Shown here: one piece after another, positions 17,542 through 26,324 of the stretch
How the letters are laid out: every line of letters starts with the position of its first letter
Numbering within the stretch: the first letter of the stretch is position 1
Source: Geoalkalibacter subterraneus
GTDB lineage: Bacteria; Desulfobacterota; Desulfuromonadia; Desulfuromonadales; Geoalkalibacteraceae
Length of the DNA stretch: 64,000 nucleotides
Reading direction: 5' to 3'
Assembly: GCF_000827125.1 (NCBI RefSeq)
Contig: NZ_CP010311.1
Span: 558,001 to 622,000 of the forward strand
Made by a program: the position numbers and the translations under genes
The notes under the pieces: generated by a model
The model's input: only the letters and a program-made list of their open reading frames with translations
Database searches by the model: none
What the model was told of the DNA's origin: nothing

Positions 17542-18262
17542 GGCATCCATGGTGTTGAAGATTGAAGGTGGCGGCGAAGGCGCGAATGATTTGCTGCTCG
17601 ACTGTCGTGCGCGAAGGAGCATTGGCACATTCAACGGCCAGTGAGGTCATGGTGACATCCTGCAGCCCGCAGGGCACAATGGCTTCAAACGCGCGAAGAT
17701 CGGGAGCGATGTTGAGGGCGAAGCCATGCCAGGAAATCCAGCGGCGCACACCAATGCCGATGGAGGCGATTTTGCGCCCCCCGACCCAGACGCCGGTCTT
17801 GCCCGCCTGCCGCTCACCCTGCAACCCGAAGGCAGACAGCGTTTGGATCAAACATTGCTCAAGCAGCCGCAGATAGCGATGCAGGTCCCGCCCGATCTGG
17901 TCCATATGCAGGATGGGGTAGCCGACCAGCTGTCCCGGCCCATGCCAGGTCACGTCGCCGCCCCGTGAACTCTCATGACAGGCGATCCCCTGCCGCGACA
18001 GTTCGTCCGGCGGCAGACGCACATGGGCCTGGTTGCTTCCTCGCCCCAGGGTAATCACCGGGTCGTGTTCGAGCAGCATCAGGTACTCTGAATCCGCGTC
18101 ATGCAGACGGCGCTCGATCAGTTTTTCCTGAAAGGCAAGGCCGGCCTCGTAAGAGAGCCGGCCTGCCTGCAGTACATGAAAACCCGTCGGCAGCGACGGG
18201 AGGGTGACGGTCCGGTCAGTCTTCCCAGGCAATGCAGGAGACCGGGCAGTTGTCGATTGCAT
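17513..18262 (-). CDS. lipB: Octanoyl-[acyl carrier protein] transferase
   Basis: LipB moves octanoate from acyl carrier protein to the lipoyl lysine of target proteins, supplying the substrate of LipA. Family motifs are SSRGGDVTWHGPGQLVGYP, GRKIASIG (catalytic lysine) and IVPCGLQD (catalytic cysteine). The homologous region begins only at GFHVLQAG, so the true start is uncertain. ATG 18262 overlaps the ferredoxin gene by 47 bases; an internal TTG at 18232 would shorten the overlap. The end overlaps lipA by 29 bases. Confidence 0.92.
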   Translation of the reverse strand: MQSTTARSPALPGKTDRTVTLPSLPTGFHVLQAGRLSYEAGLAFQEKLIERRLHDADSEYLMLLEHDPVITLGRGSNQAHVRLPPDELSRQGIACHESSRGGDVTWHGPGQLVGYPILHMDQIGRDLHRYLRLLEQCLIQTLSAFGLQGERQAGKTGVWVGGRKIASIGIGVRRWISWHGFALNIAPDLRAFEAIVPCGLQDVTMTSLAVECANAPSRTTVEQQIIRAFAATFNLQHHGCHDLASFTQT

Positions 18263-18407
18263 CCTGAATCTTTTCTTCCGCAGCGCCCTGGGGCGCATAC
18301 ACTTCCGCCACGCCGTCCTCGTTCAGTTTGAAAACTTCGGGGACCAGGTCCACGCACAGATTGCAGCTGATGCAGGTGTCCTGATCGACAACGGGAGTTC
18401 TAGCCAT
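18216..18407 (-). CDS. [4Fe-4S] ferredoxin
   Basis: A 63-residue small ferredoxin. CISCNLC supplies three ligands and NCPVSCIAW the remainder, the pattern of single-cluster [4Fe-4S] ferredoxins. It is acidic, with no signal peptide, so it is a cytoplasmic electron carrier. It sits just upstream of, and overlaps, lipB. LipA needs low-potential electrons for radical SAM chemistry, so the ferredoxin could supply them; that is an inference from position. Confidence 0.92.
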   Translation of the reverse strand: MARTPVVDQDTCISCNLCVDLVPEVFKLNEDGVAEVYAPQGAAEEKIQDAIDNCPVSCIAWED

Positions 18408-18499
18408 GGCAACCTCGTTTATCTCAGATTTGTAACCGTTGCGCCTGAGGGCGCGGCTCCCATGTCAAAGAAGCTGTGTCCCCAGTGGTGAATCGATCT

Positions 18500-18658
18500 T
18501 TAAATTTTTTCGAAATTGCTCTTGTCCGCACCACACAGGGGGCAGACCCAATCCTCGGGTAGATCTTCAAAGGGGGTGTTGGGCTCGACACCGCTGCCCG
18601 GATCGCCTTCGGCGGGGTCGTAAACGTAGTCACAGATGACACAGCGATACTTGGACAT
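18500..18658 (-). CDS. Rubredoxin
   Basis: A 52-residue canonical rubredoxin with a single Fe(Cys)4 site formed by CVIC and CPLCG. The flanking [10 protein letters not shown] and [10 protein letters not shown] are textbook. GAGGA lies a few bases before the ATG. Rubredoxins carry electrons to oxygen- or superoxide-detoxifying enzymes in anaerobes. The partner is not in this window. It lies 92 bases upstream of the ferredoxin gene and may share its transcript. Confidence 0.96.
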   Translation of the reverse strand: MSKYRCVICDYVYDPAEGDPGSGVEPNTPFEDLPEDWVCPLCGADKSNFEKI

Positions 18659-18792
18659 GCTTTCCTCCTGATTAATAGACTTCTTGGTTTCGTGCTTTCT
18701 GTTGCTGAAAGACGAGAGACGGAAACGATTCTCCATTTTAGAACATTTCCGCCATCTGGCAAGCGCGGGGCGAAATTCGGAACCGGTTCTGC

Positions 18793-18832
18793 AAAAAGCG
18801 GGTGAACGCTTTGCTGCGCCCACCCGCTTTTT
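18793..18832 (-). terminator. Rho-independent terminator of elbB (bidirectional shape)
   Basis: A 12-bp perfect stem, aaaaagcgggtg against cacccgcttttt, with a 16-base loop, lies 34 bases after the elbB stop. T-runs occur on both strands. Confidence 0.75.
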
Positions 18833-18866
18833 CATCAGGATCCCCCTCTTTTTCTGAAGGATTCGA

Positions 18867-19526
18867 TCACGCCATCTTCAGTAGAGCCTGAACTGTTTTC
18901 TCAATCCCCTCGGCCGCTTCGCTGATGCGTCCGGCCAGCATATAGGCGGGGGTGGAGATGATTTTGTTCTCTTCGTCGACCACGAATTCGTTGACCGGGC
19001 ACTGGACATGCTGCGCGCCCATCTTTTCCATGCCGCCGGCCACATCCGCGTCGTTGCCGATGGTCAGTTTGGGCTTCTGGTCGCCAAGGACTTTTGAAAT
19101 CAGTGCCGGCGCGATGCAGACCGCGGCCAGCGGTTTCTTTGCCGCGACAATTTCCTTGACCAGACGTGACACTTCGGGGTGCACGGTGCAGTCGGGCCCT
19201 TTAACGGCAAAATCACATAGATTTTTAGCCACGCCAAAGCCGCCCGGCATAAACAGGCCGTCGAGCTGGTCCGCTTTGATGTCGGCGATATTCTTAATGT
19301 TGCCGCGGGCGATGCGGGCGGCTTCGACCAGGACGTTGCGCGTCTCCCCTTCAGCAGGTTCGCCGGTCAGGTGGTTGACGACATGCATCTGCTCCATGTC
19401 GGGCGCCATGCAGATGATTTCGGCGCCGGCCCGGTCAAGGGCGAGCATGGTGATGACGGCCTCATGGATTTCGCTGCCGTCATAGACTCCGCAACCTGCA
19501 AGAACAACACCTATTTTTTTTGCCAT
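18867..19526 (-). CDS. elbB: Isoprenoid biosynthesis glyoxalase ElbB (DJ-1/PfpI-like)
   Basis: The 219-residue product belongs to the DJ-1/PfpI superfamily. [21 protein letters not shown] is the ElbB N-terminus, and [15 protein letters not shown] contains the nucleophilic cysteine. ElbB of E. coli has weak glyoxalase activity and was implicated in early isoprenoid synthesis. Its true role is unsettled. I use the second in-frame ATG because AAAGGAGG lies 9 bases before it. It is followed by a strong terminator, so it forms a monocistronic unit. Confidence 0.88.
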   Translation of the reverse strand: MAKKIGVVLAGCGVYDGSEIHEAVITMLALDRAGAEIICMAPDMEQMHVVNHLTGEPAEGETRNVLVEAARIARGNIKNIADIKADQLDGLFMPGGFGVAKNLCDFAVKGPDCTVHPEVSRLVKEIVAAKKPLAAVCIAPALISKVLGDQKPKLTIGNDADVAGGMEKMGAQHVQCPVNEFVVDEENKIISTPAYMLAGRISEAAEGIEKTVQALLKMA

Positions 19527-19680
19527 GTTCGCAACCTCCTTTGCTGGGGATGTGGTTGACATCCCTGATTCGATGATTTCCGATAGTCAGCAAAACTGAT
19601 GTCAAAAAATATAGACCAGGGACCCGTCATGGTCAACCACAGGCCCTTTGGATCGAACAGTGGAGGCTGAATGCTGGAAT

Positions 19681-20274
19681 TTACTCGCGGGAATAAAGAA
19701 CCGCCACGGCCTGGGTGCGTCCCGGTGCGCGCGCGACGTAGCCATGAGGTTCGCTTGAGTCGTGATAGACTGAATCGCCCGGCTTCATGATCAGCACCTG
19801 ATCGCCAAAATGCAGCTCAAGCTCGCCTTCAAGTAGAAAGAGAAATTCCTCCCCTTCGTGGCGGACCTTCATCTCTTCCGACCACTCGCCCGCCTCGAAT
19901 TCGACCAGAAAGGGTTCCATGTGCTTGTGGCGCAGCCCGTAGGCGAGGCTGTGGTAGATATAGGGGGGGATCGGCTGTTCAGGGGTGTGGCGTCGTCGCA
20001 TCTGCCGGCGTTGATCTGCACGCACCAGAACGCATTTGTCGGTGCCGTCTTCTTCTTCGAAAAAAGTGTGCAGATCGACTTTGAGCGCTTTCGAGATGCG
20101 CAGCAGGGTCGCCAGCGGGGGGATGACCTGGTTGTTTTCGATCTGGGACAGCAGGGGTTTCGATAAGCCGGTGGCATCGGAAAGTGCCTGCAGCGTCAAG
20201 CGTTTATGCTGACGCAGACGTCGCACCTTGAGTCCAATTTGAAGCTCTTTGACTTCTTCGCGGATGTTGTCCAT
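19681..20274 (-). CDS. XRE-family transcriptional regulator with C-terminal cupin domain
   Basis: The 197-residue protein joins a helix-turn-helix domain (about residues 14-70, LTLQALSDATGLSKPLLSQIE) to a small cupin barrel (about 120-190). The cupin contains RHEGEEFLFLLEGELELHFG and PGDSVYHDSSEPHGY. Cupin-HTH regulators such as PuuR sense small molecules or metals. The effector here is unknown. It is divergent from the HAD hydrolase gene, with 183 bases between. Confidence 0.88.
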   Translation of the reverse strand: MDNIREEVKELQIGLKVRRLRQHKRLTLQALSDATGLSKPLLSQIENNQVIPPLATLLRISKALKVDLHTFFEEEDGTDKCVLVRADQRRQMRRRHTPEQPIPPYIYHSLAYGLRHKHMEPFLVEFEAGEWSEEMKVRHEGEEFLFLLEGELELHFGDQVLIMKPGDSVYHDSSEPHGYVARAPGRTQAVAVLYSRE

Positions 20275-20413
20275 GGTCTTTCTTGTCCTTGGGAGTGAGT
20301 CCGATTTATGACCGAGCGATCCGATGGAGTCAAGAAAAAATCAATAATACCATCTGGTTCGATTCCGTCCATGATCAGGTTTTCTTTATGATTCCACCGC
20401 GCCGACAGTTCTG

Positions 20414-20430
20414 TTAAAATGACATTTTAA
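20414..20430. promoter_or_regulatory. Short AT-rich palindrome between divergent genes
   Basis: ttaaaat-gac-attttaa is a perfect 7-bp inverted repeat, 27 bases before the HAD hydrolase start and 140 bases from the regulator start. It could be an operator or simply AT-rich promoter DNA. Confidence 0.25.
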
Positions 20431-20457
20431 GATCACTTTCATTTTGGATTTACTTAT

Positions 20458-21186
20458 ATGGTGCATTATCCTTCCGAAAAACCGCTGAAAGCTGTATTGT
20501 TCGATCTCGACGGGACCCTGCTGGATGTGGAAATGGCTGAATTCATACCGGCCTATGTGCAGGGATTGGCTTCGCATTTCACCGATCTGGCTGAGCCGGA
20601 CCGTTTTGCCGATACGGTGCTGGCGGCGACCTTCGCTCTGATTCGCGACGACAGGGTACGTGCGAGCAATGAAGCGCTTTTTCTTGAAGCCATGCACAGC
20701 CGCCTGGGTATCGAGGCGGTCGAGTTTGGCCGTCGTCTCGATGCTTTTGTCGAAGACGGGCTGGGAAGGCTGGCTACCATGGTGCGTGCGTTGCCGGCGG
20801 CCAGAGATATTCTGCAGCTCTGTTTCGACAGGGAGCTGACGGTAGTGATCGCCACCAACCCGGTTTTCCCCCGCCCTGTCATCGATGCTCGCCTGCAATG
20901 GGGGGACTTGCATGATTTTGACTATTCACTGGTGACCAGTTATGAAAATACCCGCCTGTGCAAACCGCACCCGGGGTATTTCCATGACATTCTGACACAG
21001 TTCGACCTTGACCCTGAACAATGTCTGATGGTCGGCAACGACACCGAGCACGACCTGGCCGCTGCCCAGGTCGGAATTCCCACCTTCCTGGTGGAAACCT
21101 GGATGATCGACCGGCTCGACGGCGCGTTTCAAAGCGATATGCGCGGAGATCACGACGGTCTGCTGGAGTTTTTGCAGAAAGTCTGA
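20458..21186 (+). CDS. HAD-superfamily hydrolase
   Basis: The 242-residue protein has all HAD motifs: AVLFDLDGTLLD (motif I, nucleophile and acid Asp), VIATNP (motif II), a conserved Lys in CKPHPGYF (motif III) and MVGNDTEHDLAAA (motif IV). The cap is helical, as in phosphoglycolate phosphatase-like enzymes. The substrate is not predictable. The Shine-Dalgarno is weak. A small orphan gene follows 132 bases downstream. Confidence 0.85.
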   Translation: MVHYPSEKPLKAVLFDLDGTLLDVEMAEFIPAYVQGLASHFTDLAEPDRFADTVLAATFALIRDDRVRASNEALFLEAMHSRLGIEAVEFGRRLDAFVEDGLGRLATMVRALPAARDILQLCFDRELTVVIATNPVFPRPVIDARLQWGDLHDFDYSLVTSYENTRLCKPHPGYFHDILTQFDLDPEQCLMVGNDTEHDLAAAQVGIPTFLVETWMIDRLDGAFQSDMRGDHDGLLEFLQKV

Positions 21187-21318
21187 TTCTGCTTGCAGGC
21201 AGCCCGTATGATTAATTGACACAAATTATTTTTGCCGGTATTCTGATCTGGATTCATGGTTCTTGTTTAAGCGTCGGTCTTGAGCAGGGCAAGATCCATA
21301 AACCTTGATGGAGGTCCC

Positions 21319-21588
21319 ATGCCCCGATTGGTTGACAATCCAAATCTGGCCTTTCGCCTGGCGCGAGCCATTGTTTCCGACATTGCCCTTTACAACCAGG
21401 AGAAGGTCGCGTCCGGAATCAAGAATGACAACATTTTCGATGTTCTTGCAGAAGAACTGGAAGAGGGTCGCGAACATTTTCATACCCGCGTAGCGGAGGA
21501 TCTGGCCGGACGCGACCAGCTTTATGATCGCGCCATCGTTGATGTGATGATCAAGCAGGCGGGTAAAATCGAAAGCGCAATCTGGTAG
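21319..21588 (+). CDS. Small conserved-looking protein of unknown function
   Basis: An 89-residue soluble protein, mostly helical and acidic, with no cysteine, signal peptide or membrane segment. I do not recognise a named family. It has the phrases RLARAIVSDIALYN and FHTRVAEDLAGRDQLYDRAIVDVMI. GATGGAGG lies directly upstream of the chosen ATG, which is better placed than an upstream in-frame codon. The pseudouridine synthase gene starts at the base after its stop, so the two are coupled. Confidence 0.7.
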   Translation: MPRLVDNPNLAFRLARAIVSDIALYNQEKVASGIKNDNIFDVLAEELEEGREHFHTRVAEDLAGRDQLYDRAIVDVMIKQAGKIESAIW

Positions 21589-22557
21589 ATGGCAACTGAG
21601 CATAATTTTTTATTCGAGGCGCAGCAGGCACCACGCCGTCTCGATCATTTTCTCGCGGACGAACTGCCCGAACTGAGCCGATCCCAGATCAAAAGGCTGA
21701 TTGAGGATGGACAGGTCCAGGTCGACGGCAGGGTGACCAAGGCTGGAGAAAAGCTTAAAGGGGGGGAGCGCCTGCGTGTCATCGAGCCCGCCCCGCAGGC
21801 TGCCCTGCCTGTCGCCGAAGCGATTGAACTCGAAGTTCTTTACGAAGATTCACACCTTATCGTCATCAATAAGCCGGCCGGCCTGGTGGTGCACCCCGCT
21901 GCGGGGCACTCCAGCGGGACGCTGGTCAATGCCCTGCTGCACCACTGCACCGATCTCTCGGGGATCGGAGGGGAGTTGCGGCCAGGCATCGTCCACCGTC
22001 TCGACAAGGAAACCTCTGGCGTGATGGTGGCGACCAAGGACGACGCCACTCATCAAGAGCTGTCGCGACAGTTTAAAGAGCATTCCATCACACGGCGCTA
22101 TCTTGCCCTGGTGCACGGCATGGTCCAGAACAACCAGGGAGTGATCGACCGCCCCATCGGGCGCCACCCCACTGATCGCAAAAAGATGTCGAGCCGCAGC
22201 GGGCGAGGGCGGCGTGCCGTGACCCGGTGGCAGGTGCTGAAGCGTTTTGACCGCGATCGCCTGACGCTGCTGGAATTGACTCTGGAGACGGGGCGCACGC
22301 ATCAGATACGGGTCCATTTCGCCGACATGAATCTGGCCCTGGTAGGCGACCCGGTCTACGGCAGTACCTCCCGGACCAACGCCCTGCATGATCTGGATCT
22401 GCGCCGGCTGGTGCAGCGTCTGGGGCGGCAGGCGCTGCATGCGCAGCTTCTGGGTTTTGTTCACCCCGCTACGGGCGAGTATCTGGAGTTCAAATCCCCT
22501 CCGCCCGCCGATCTCCAGGCGGTGCTCGACTATCTCGACCGGCTCTACGCCGAGTGA
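21589..22557 (+). CDS. rluD: RluD-type 23S rRNA pseudouridine synthase
   Basis: RluA/RluD enzymes convert uridines to pseudouridine in 23S rRNA. An N-terminal S4 RNA-binding domain spans about residues 14-70 (RLDHFLADELPELSRSQIKR). The catalytic domain contains IVHRLDKETSG with the essential Asp139, and TGRTHQIRVHF. The 322-residue length and S4 domain favour RluD over RluA or RluC, but paralogue assignment is not certain. Translation begins directly after the previous stop, and pgeF follows, as in many bacteria. Confidence 0.9.
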   Translation: MATEHNFLFEAQQAPRRLDHFLADELPELSRSQIKRLIEDGQVQVDGRVTKAGEKLKGGERLRVIEPAPQAALPVAEAIELEVLYEDSHLIVINKPAGLVVHPAAGHSSGTLVNALLHHCTDLSGIGGELRPGIVHRLDKETSGVMVATKDDATHQELSRQFKEHSITRRYLALVHGMVQNNQGVIDRPIGRHPTDRKKMSSRSGRGRRAVTRWQVLKRFDRDRLTLLELTLETGRTHQIRVHFADMNLALVGDPVYGSTSRTNALHDLDLRRLVQRLGRQALHAQLLGFVHPATGEYLEFKSPPPADLQAVLDYLDRLYAE

Positions 22558-22654
22558 TTGCGGGCTTGACCCGCGCCCCCCTCTGCATTTAATCTCTGTA
22601 GCAACGCGGCGTACGCTGCGCTCCTCATTCCACCAATCGGAGATACCTCCCCAA

Positions 22655-23458
22655 ATGAAAATGGCACGTCAAGGAAAAATAAATTATCTGCAGCCTTCAT
22701 GGGCGGCCGATTCTGCGGTGTGTGCCGGCTTCACCTCGCGCAACGGCGGTGTGAGTCGCGCACCCTATAATTCACTCAATCTCGGCTTCAATACCGAGGA
22801 TCCGAGACATAACGTGGAGGCCAACCGCTCATCCCTGTCACGTTCTTTCGGCCTGCCGCCGCACCTGCTGCTGACCGTGCAGCAGGTCCACGGCACCGAT
22901 CTGCTGGTGATCGATCAGCCCAACCCCGATCTTTCTCATTTCCAGCAATTGAGCTGCGACGGCATCATTACCAACCAGCCGGGAATTCTGATAGGGGTTC
23001 TGGTGGCGGATTGTTTCCCCGTCCTGATCTATGATCCGCGTCAGCATGTGGCCGCTACGATCCACGTCGGCTGGCGTGGCGCGGCGGCGGGCATTCTCGG
23101 CAAAGCGGTGCGTTCCCTGTCCCAGCTGTTCGATAGCACTCCCGACACCCTTATGGCGGGGATCGGTCCCGGCATCGGCGCGCATAAATATGAAGTCGAC
23201 CGTCCGGTGCGCGATGCGTTCCGCGCAGACGGGCAGCCCTGGGATGAGCTGGCGAGCCCCCAGGGTCTGGGCAAATGGCGCCTCGACCTGCGTAAAGCCT
23301 GCTTCCTGCAACTGCTCAAGGCAGGGCTGCGGGAGGAACATATCGAAGCGGCCGATGAATGTACCTGCTGCCATCGGGAGCTGTTTTTCTCTCATCGGCG
23401 CGACCAGGGTAAAACGGGACGCCAGATGGGATTCATGCTCCTGTCTTCTCGAGGCTGA
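22655..23458 (+). CDS. pgeF: Peptidoglycan editing factor PgeF (YfiH/DUF152, laccase-like fold)
   Basis: The 267-residue protein has the family signatures TSRNGGVS, QQVHGTDLL, LIGVLVADCFPVLI and HVGWRGAAAGI. These contain the conserved His-Cys-His metal or catalytic triad. In E. coli the protein removes peptidoglycan precursors carrying L-serine in place of L-alanine; relatives also act on purine nucleosides. I use ATG 22655, with GGAGAT about 10 bases upstream, because the long in-frame region before it overlaps rluD. ATG 22661 is an alternative. Confidence 0.9.
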   Translation: MKMARQGKINYLQPSWAADSAVCAGFTSRNGGVSRAPYNSLNLGFNTEDPRHNVEANRSSLSRSFGLPPHLLLTVQQVHGTDLLVIDQPNPDLSHFQQLSCDGIITNQPGILIGVLVADCFPVLIYDPRQHVAATIHVGWRGAAAGILGKAVRSLSQLFDSTPDTLMAGIGPGIGAHKYEVDRPVRDAFRADGQPWDELASPQGLGKWRLDLRKACFLQLLKAGLREEHIEAADECTCCHRELFFSHRRDQGKTGRQMGFMLLSSRG

Positions 23459-23507
23459 AAATTGACGACACCTCATCCGGTTGTCTTTTTTCACTGAAGT
23501 ATTGCTC

Positions 23508-24155
23508 ATGTCCATCAAAATAATCTTTGCGGATGATCACGAAATCTTCCACGACTGTGTCAAGGCCCTGTTCGATTCTCATGGCAGAATCGAAGTGCTG
23601 GCCACGGTGAGCGATGGTCGCGCGGCGGTGAGGCTGGCAGAGGAGCTCAAGCCCGATGTGGTGGTGATGGATCTGGCCATGCCGTTTCTCAACGGCTTCG
23701 ATGCCACCCGCCGCATTGTGGCCGAAACTCCCGGTGTAAAGATCGTCGCTTTGTCGAGCCACAAGGATCGAAAGTTCATTCTTTCCATGCTCAAAGCCGG
23801 TGCACGGGGCTACGTGGTGAAGGATTCAGTCATTGCCGAACTTGTGCAGGCGATCGAGGTGGTCGTGGCCGGTGGAATGTACCTGAGCCCCGGCGTGACC
23901 GATATTGTCATGAACAATCTGCTTCATGGCGACGAAGAGGGGGCCTCCTCTCCCTTTGACAAGTTGACCCCCCGCGAACGTGAAACCCTGCAATTGCTGG
24001 TTGAAGGCACCCCGGTCAAGGATATCGCGGACCTGTTGAACGTCAGCGCCAAAACCGTCGAAACTCATCGCCATAATATAATGCAGAAGTTGGGGGTGGA
24101 ATCCCTGCCTGAGTTGACCAAACTGGCGATTCGAGAAGGCTTGACGACCTTGTAA
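23508..24155 (+). CDS. NarL/FixJ-type response regulator
   Basis: A 215-residue two-domain regulator. The receiver domain has the phospho-acceptor Asp55 in VVVMDLAMPF, acidic residues in FADDHE and the conserved Lys in YVVKDS. The DNA-binding domain (about 150-212) is LuxR type, LTPRERETLQLLVEGTPVKDIA with KTVETHRHNIMQKL. No sensor kinase is adjacent, so it is an orphan regulator. A stem-loop follows about 107 bases downstream. Confidence 0.92.
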   Translation: MSIKIIFADDHEIFHDCVKALFDSHGRIEVLATVSDGRAAVRLAEELKPDVVVMDLAMPFLNGFDATRRIVAETPGVKIVALSSHKDRKFILSMLKAGARGYVVKDSVIAELVQAIEVVVAGGMYLSPGVTDIVMNNLLHGDEEGASSPFDKLTPRERETLQLLVEGTPVKDIADLLNVSAKTVETHRHNIMQKLGVESLPELTKLAIREGLTTL

Positions 24156-24475
24156 AACCTTTTCCCCTCCTCCTCTCTTCTGATTCTATCCACAGTTTGT
24201 CCACAGAAAGTGCTCCCATCTAAGGAATTTCGAAGTATAAAATAATCAAATATCGGGTAAAAATCAGGATTTTCCTGATAGGCATTTTTAAAAAAAAGAG
24301 TTATGGTATTTTCATCATTTTGGTTGAAACGGATTTGTTCCGTTATTTCAAAGAGATCGCATGTGAAGGAGGGGTTCCGGAGTTTTCTTCCGGGGCTGGA
24401 GAATCATTGCCGTGAAATGGAGGGCCTGTTCGGATTTATTCCGGGCGGGCCAATTTTTTTGCCTGACTGCTGAAT
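24156..24475. other. AT-rich intergenic region between convergent operons
   Basis: This 320-base stretch contains no credible gene. Two DnaA-box-like 9-mers (CTATCCACA at 24186 and TTGTCCACA at 24197) stand before an AT-rich segment (24230-24345). Three small inverted repeats follow: atcagga/tcctgat (24263-24279), aacgga/tccgtt (about 24329-24345) and ccgga/tccgg (about 24377-24393). The first is listed as a terminator. The others could end transcription of the nickel operon coming from the right. Confidence 0.5.
24263..24279 (+). terminator. Possible terminator after the NarL-type regulator
   Basis: A 7-bp stem (atcagga, tcctgat) with a 3-base loop, followed within 5 bases by a T-run and then an A-run. 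Confidence 0.4.
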
Positions 24476-26311
24476 CTAATGGTCTTCGGGGTGGTCGTGA
24501 TCGTGGGGTTCCAGCTCATGATGGGGATGGGCATGGTCATGGTAGCGGGGGCGCGGTGGATGACAGTGGGCCTCACTGTCGGCGCCATGCAGGTGGGTAT
24601 AGGTGTGCGCGTGAGTATGCTCGTGCTCATGGAGGTGACTGTGCTCCAGCTCGCCATGGCGATGGCGGTGTTCATGCAGGTGCCGGTGCGGGTGTTTGTG
24701 GGCGTGCTGGTGTTGCAGGGCCCTGATCTCGCGACAGTGCTCCCGGCGTGAGGTGAGGGTCAGCAGGTTGAGCCGTGCGCGGTCCTGGTCATGCAGAAAC
24801 TCCCGTGTGCTGTAATCCCGTATGATCTCTCCCCGGTGCAGAACCACTGTCCTCTGCGTCAGCCTTGCTGTCAGATAGGGGTCGTGGGAGACAAGGATCC
24901 GGGTCTGGGGCAATTCCTGCAGAATGTTGAGCAACATTTCTTCCCCCTGTGGATCAAGCCCCGCAGTGGGCTCATCGAGGATCAGAATTTCGGGCTGCAT
25001 AGCCAGCACGGTGGCGATGGCCAGCCGTTTGCGCTCTCCGCCGGAGAGATGCAGGGGGATGCGATCTTCGTAGCCTTGCAGGTGCACCTGCGCCAGTGCC
25101 TGATGCACGCGCCGGGCGAGCTCTTCTTTTTTAACTCCCATCTGGCGGGGTCCGAAAGCCACCTCTTCTGCACAGGTGGGGCAGAAAAGCTGGTCGGCCG
25201 GATCCTGAAAGATGATCCCGACCCGCCGCCATAGATCACGCCGCCTGCGTCGGTTGATCGGCATTCCCTCGAAAAGGTGTTCGCCGCTCCCCTCCAGGAT
25301 GCCCAGCAGGCAATGCAACAGGGTTGTTTTGCCGGCGCCGTTTTCGCCGACGATGGCAACGCTCTCGCCGCGATTGATCTTGAAAAGGATCTTGTTAAGC
25401 GCCTGCGTTCCGTCAGGATATCTGAAGGAATAGTCCCTGACCGCGACCAGCGGCGAACTTTCCGGCCTGGGTAATGCCGCAGGGTCATTGGCTTCCGGCA
25501 GCAGGGGGTCGCAGCGGGCGGCTTCCGCCGCGAGGATGTCGTCAATGCCATCCAGGCGAAAAGAGAAATCCAATCCGTGCTCACGCAGGGAGCTGCGGTG
25601 GGAGACCAGTTCTCGCAGGGTATAGTCATGATGCACGCGCCCCTGGTCGAGCACAACGGCGCGCTCACAGAGATCGTAGGCAAATAGCAGGTCGTGGGTG
25701 ATGCAGATCAGCGTTCCGTCGTAGTCGCGCAGCAATTCCCGCAGGATGTTGTCCTGTGCCGGGTCGAGGTTTGCCGTCGGTTCGTCCAGGATCAGAACCT
25801 GGGGGCGCATGGCCAGTAAAGTGGCCAGGGCGGCGCGTTTTTTCTGCCCGTAGCTTAGATGGTGAGAGGGCTTGTATGCCAGATCGGCCAGCCCCACCTG
25901 CGCAAGTGCGTTCCGTGCCCGCTCTGCACATTGCTCCGCACTCAGCTCCTGATTGCCCGGTCCGAAAGCCACGTCTTCGAGCAGGGTATTGCAGAACAGC
26001 TGGTCGTCGGGGTCCTGAAACAGCAGGCCCACTTCAAGGCGCGCCCGTCGCAGATGCTCGCCCTGCAACGGCTTCCCCTTGTAGATGACGGCACCGGCCT
26101 GGGCCTCGAGCAGACCGTTGAGGTGACGCGCCAGGGTGGATTTCCCGGAACCGTTCTGTCCCACCAGCGCGATGCGGTCGCCGGGCCGAATGGTCAGGTT
26201 GATCTGCCGCAGCGCCTGAGAACCGTCAGGATAGCTGAAATCAAGATCGCGAACCTCGATCAGCGCCTTGCGCTCCCGTGGTAAAGATGTTTCAGAGTCA
26301 ATAAAGTGCAT
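24476..26311 (-). CDS. nikO: Nickel ECF transporter ATPase: two fused ABC domains and a histidine-rich tail
   Basis: This 611-residue protein energises metal uptake. The first ABC domain (about 17-250) has Walker A GQNGSGKST, signature LSYGQKKRAALA and Walker B VLILDEPTANLD. The second (about 295-510) has GENGAGKTT, LSGGERKRLAIA and ILILDEPTAGLD. Most CbiO/NikO proteins have a single ABC domain and dimerise; here both are in one chain. The last 80 or so residues contain about 29 histidines, mostly alternating with other residues (HKHPHRHLHEHRHRHGE), a likely Ni or Co reservoir. It is the last gene of the operon. Specificity for nickel is inferred from the NikR site and nikK/nikL neighbours. 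Confidence 0.92.
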   Translation of the reverse strand: MHFIDSETSLPRERKALIEVRDLDFSYPDGSQALRQINLTIRPGDRIALVGQNGSGKSTLARHLNGLLEAQAGAVIYKGKPLQGEHLRRARLEVGLLFQDPDDQLFCNTLLEDVAFGPGNQELSAEQCAERARNALAQVGLADLAYKPSHHLSYGQKKRAALATLLAMRPQVLILDEPTANLDPAQDNILRELLRDYDGTLICITHDLLFAYDLCERAVVLDQGRVHHDYTLRELVSHRSSLREHGLDFSFRLDGIDDILAAEAARCDPLLPEANDPAALPRPESSPLVAVRDYSFRYPDGTQALNKILFKINRGESVAIVGENGAGKTTLLHCLLGILEGSGEHLFEGMPINRRRRRDLWRRVGIIFQDPADQLFCPTCAEEVAFGPRQMGVKKEELARRVHQALAQVHLQGYEDRIPLHLSGGERKRLAIATVLAMQPEILILDEPTAGLDPQGEEMLLNILQELPQTRILVSHDPYLTARLTQRTVVLHRGEIIRDYSTREFLHDQDRARLNLLTLTSRREHCREIRALQHQHAHKHPHRHLHEHRHRHGELEHSHLHEHEHTHAHTYTHLHGADSEAHCHPPRPRYHDHAHPHHELEPHDHDHPEDH

Positions 26312-26324
26312 TTTTATCCAAGAA

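Noticed and set aside
24186-24310. A replication origin suggested by two DnaA-like 9-mers and AT-rich DNA
   Set aside because: Only two imperfect boxes, none of the usual neighbours (dnaA, dnaN, gidA), and the region is a plausible terminator zone.
24412-24726. A plus-strand frame overlapping the end of nikO
   Set aside because: It is the complement of the histidine-rich tail, giving a Gly/Ala/His/Asp-biased peptide with no start signal.
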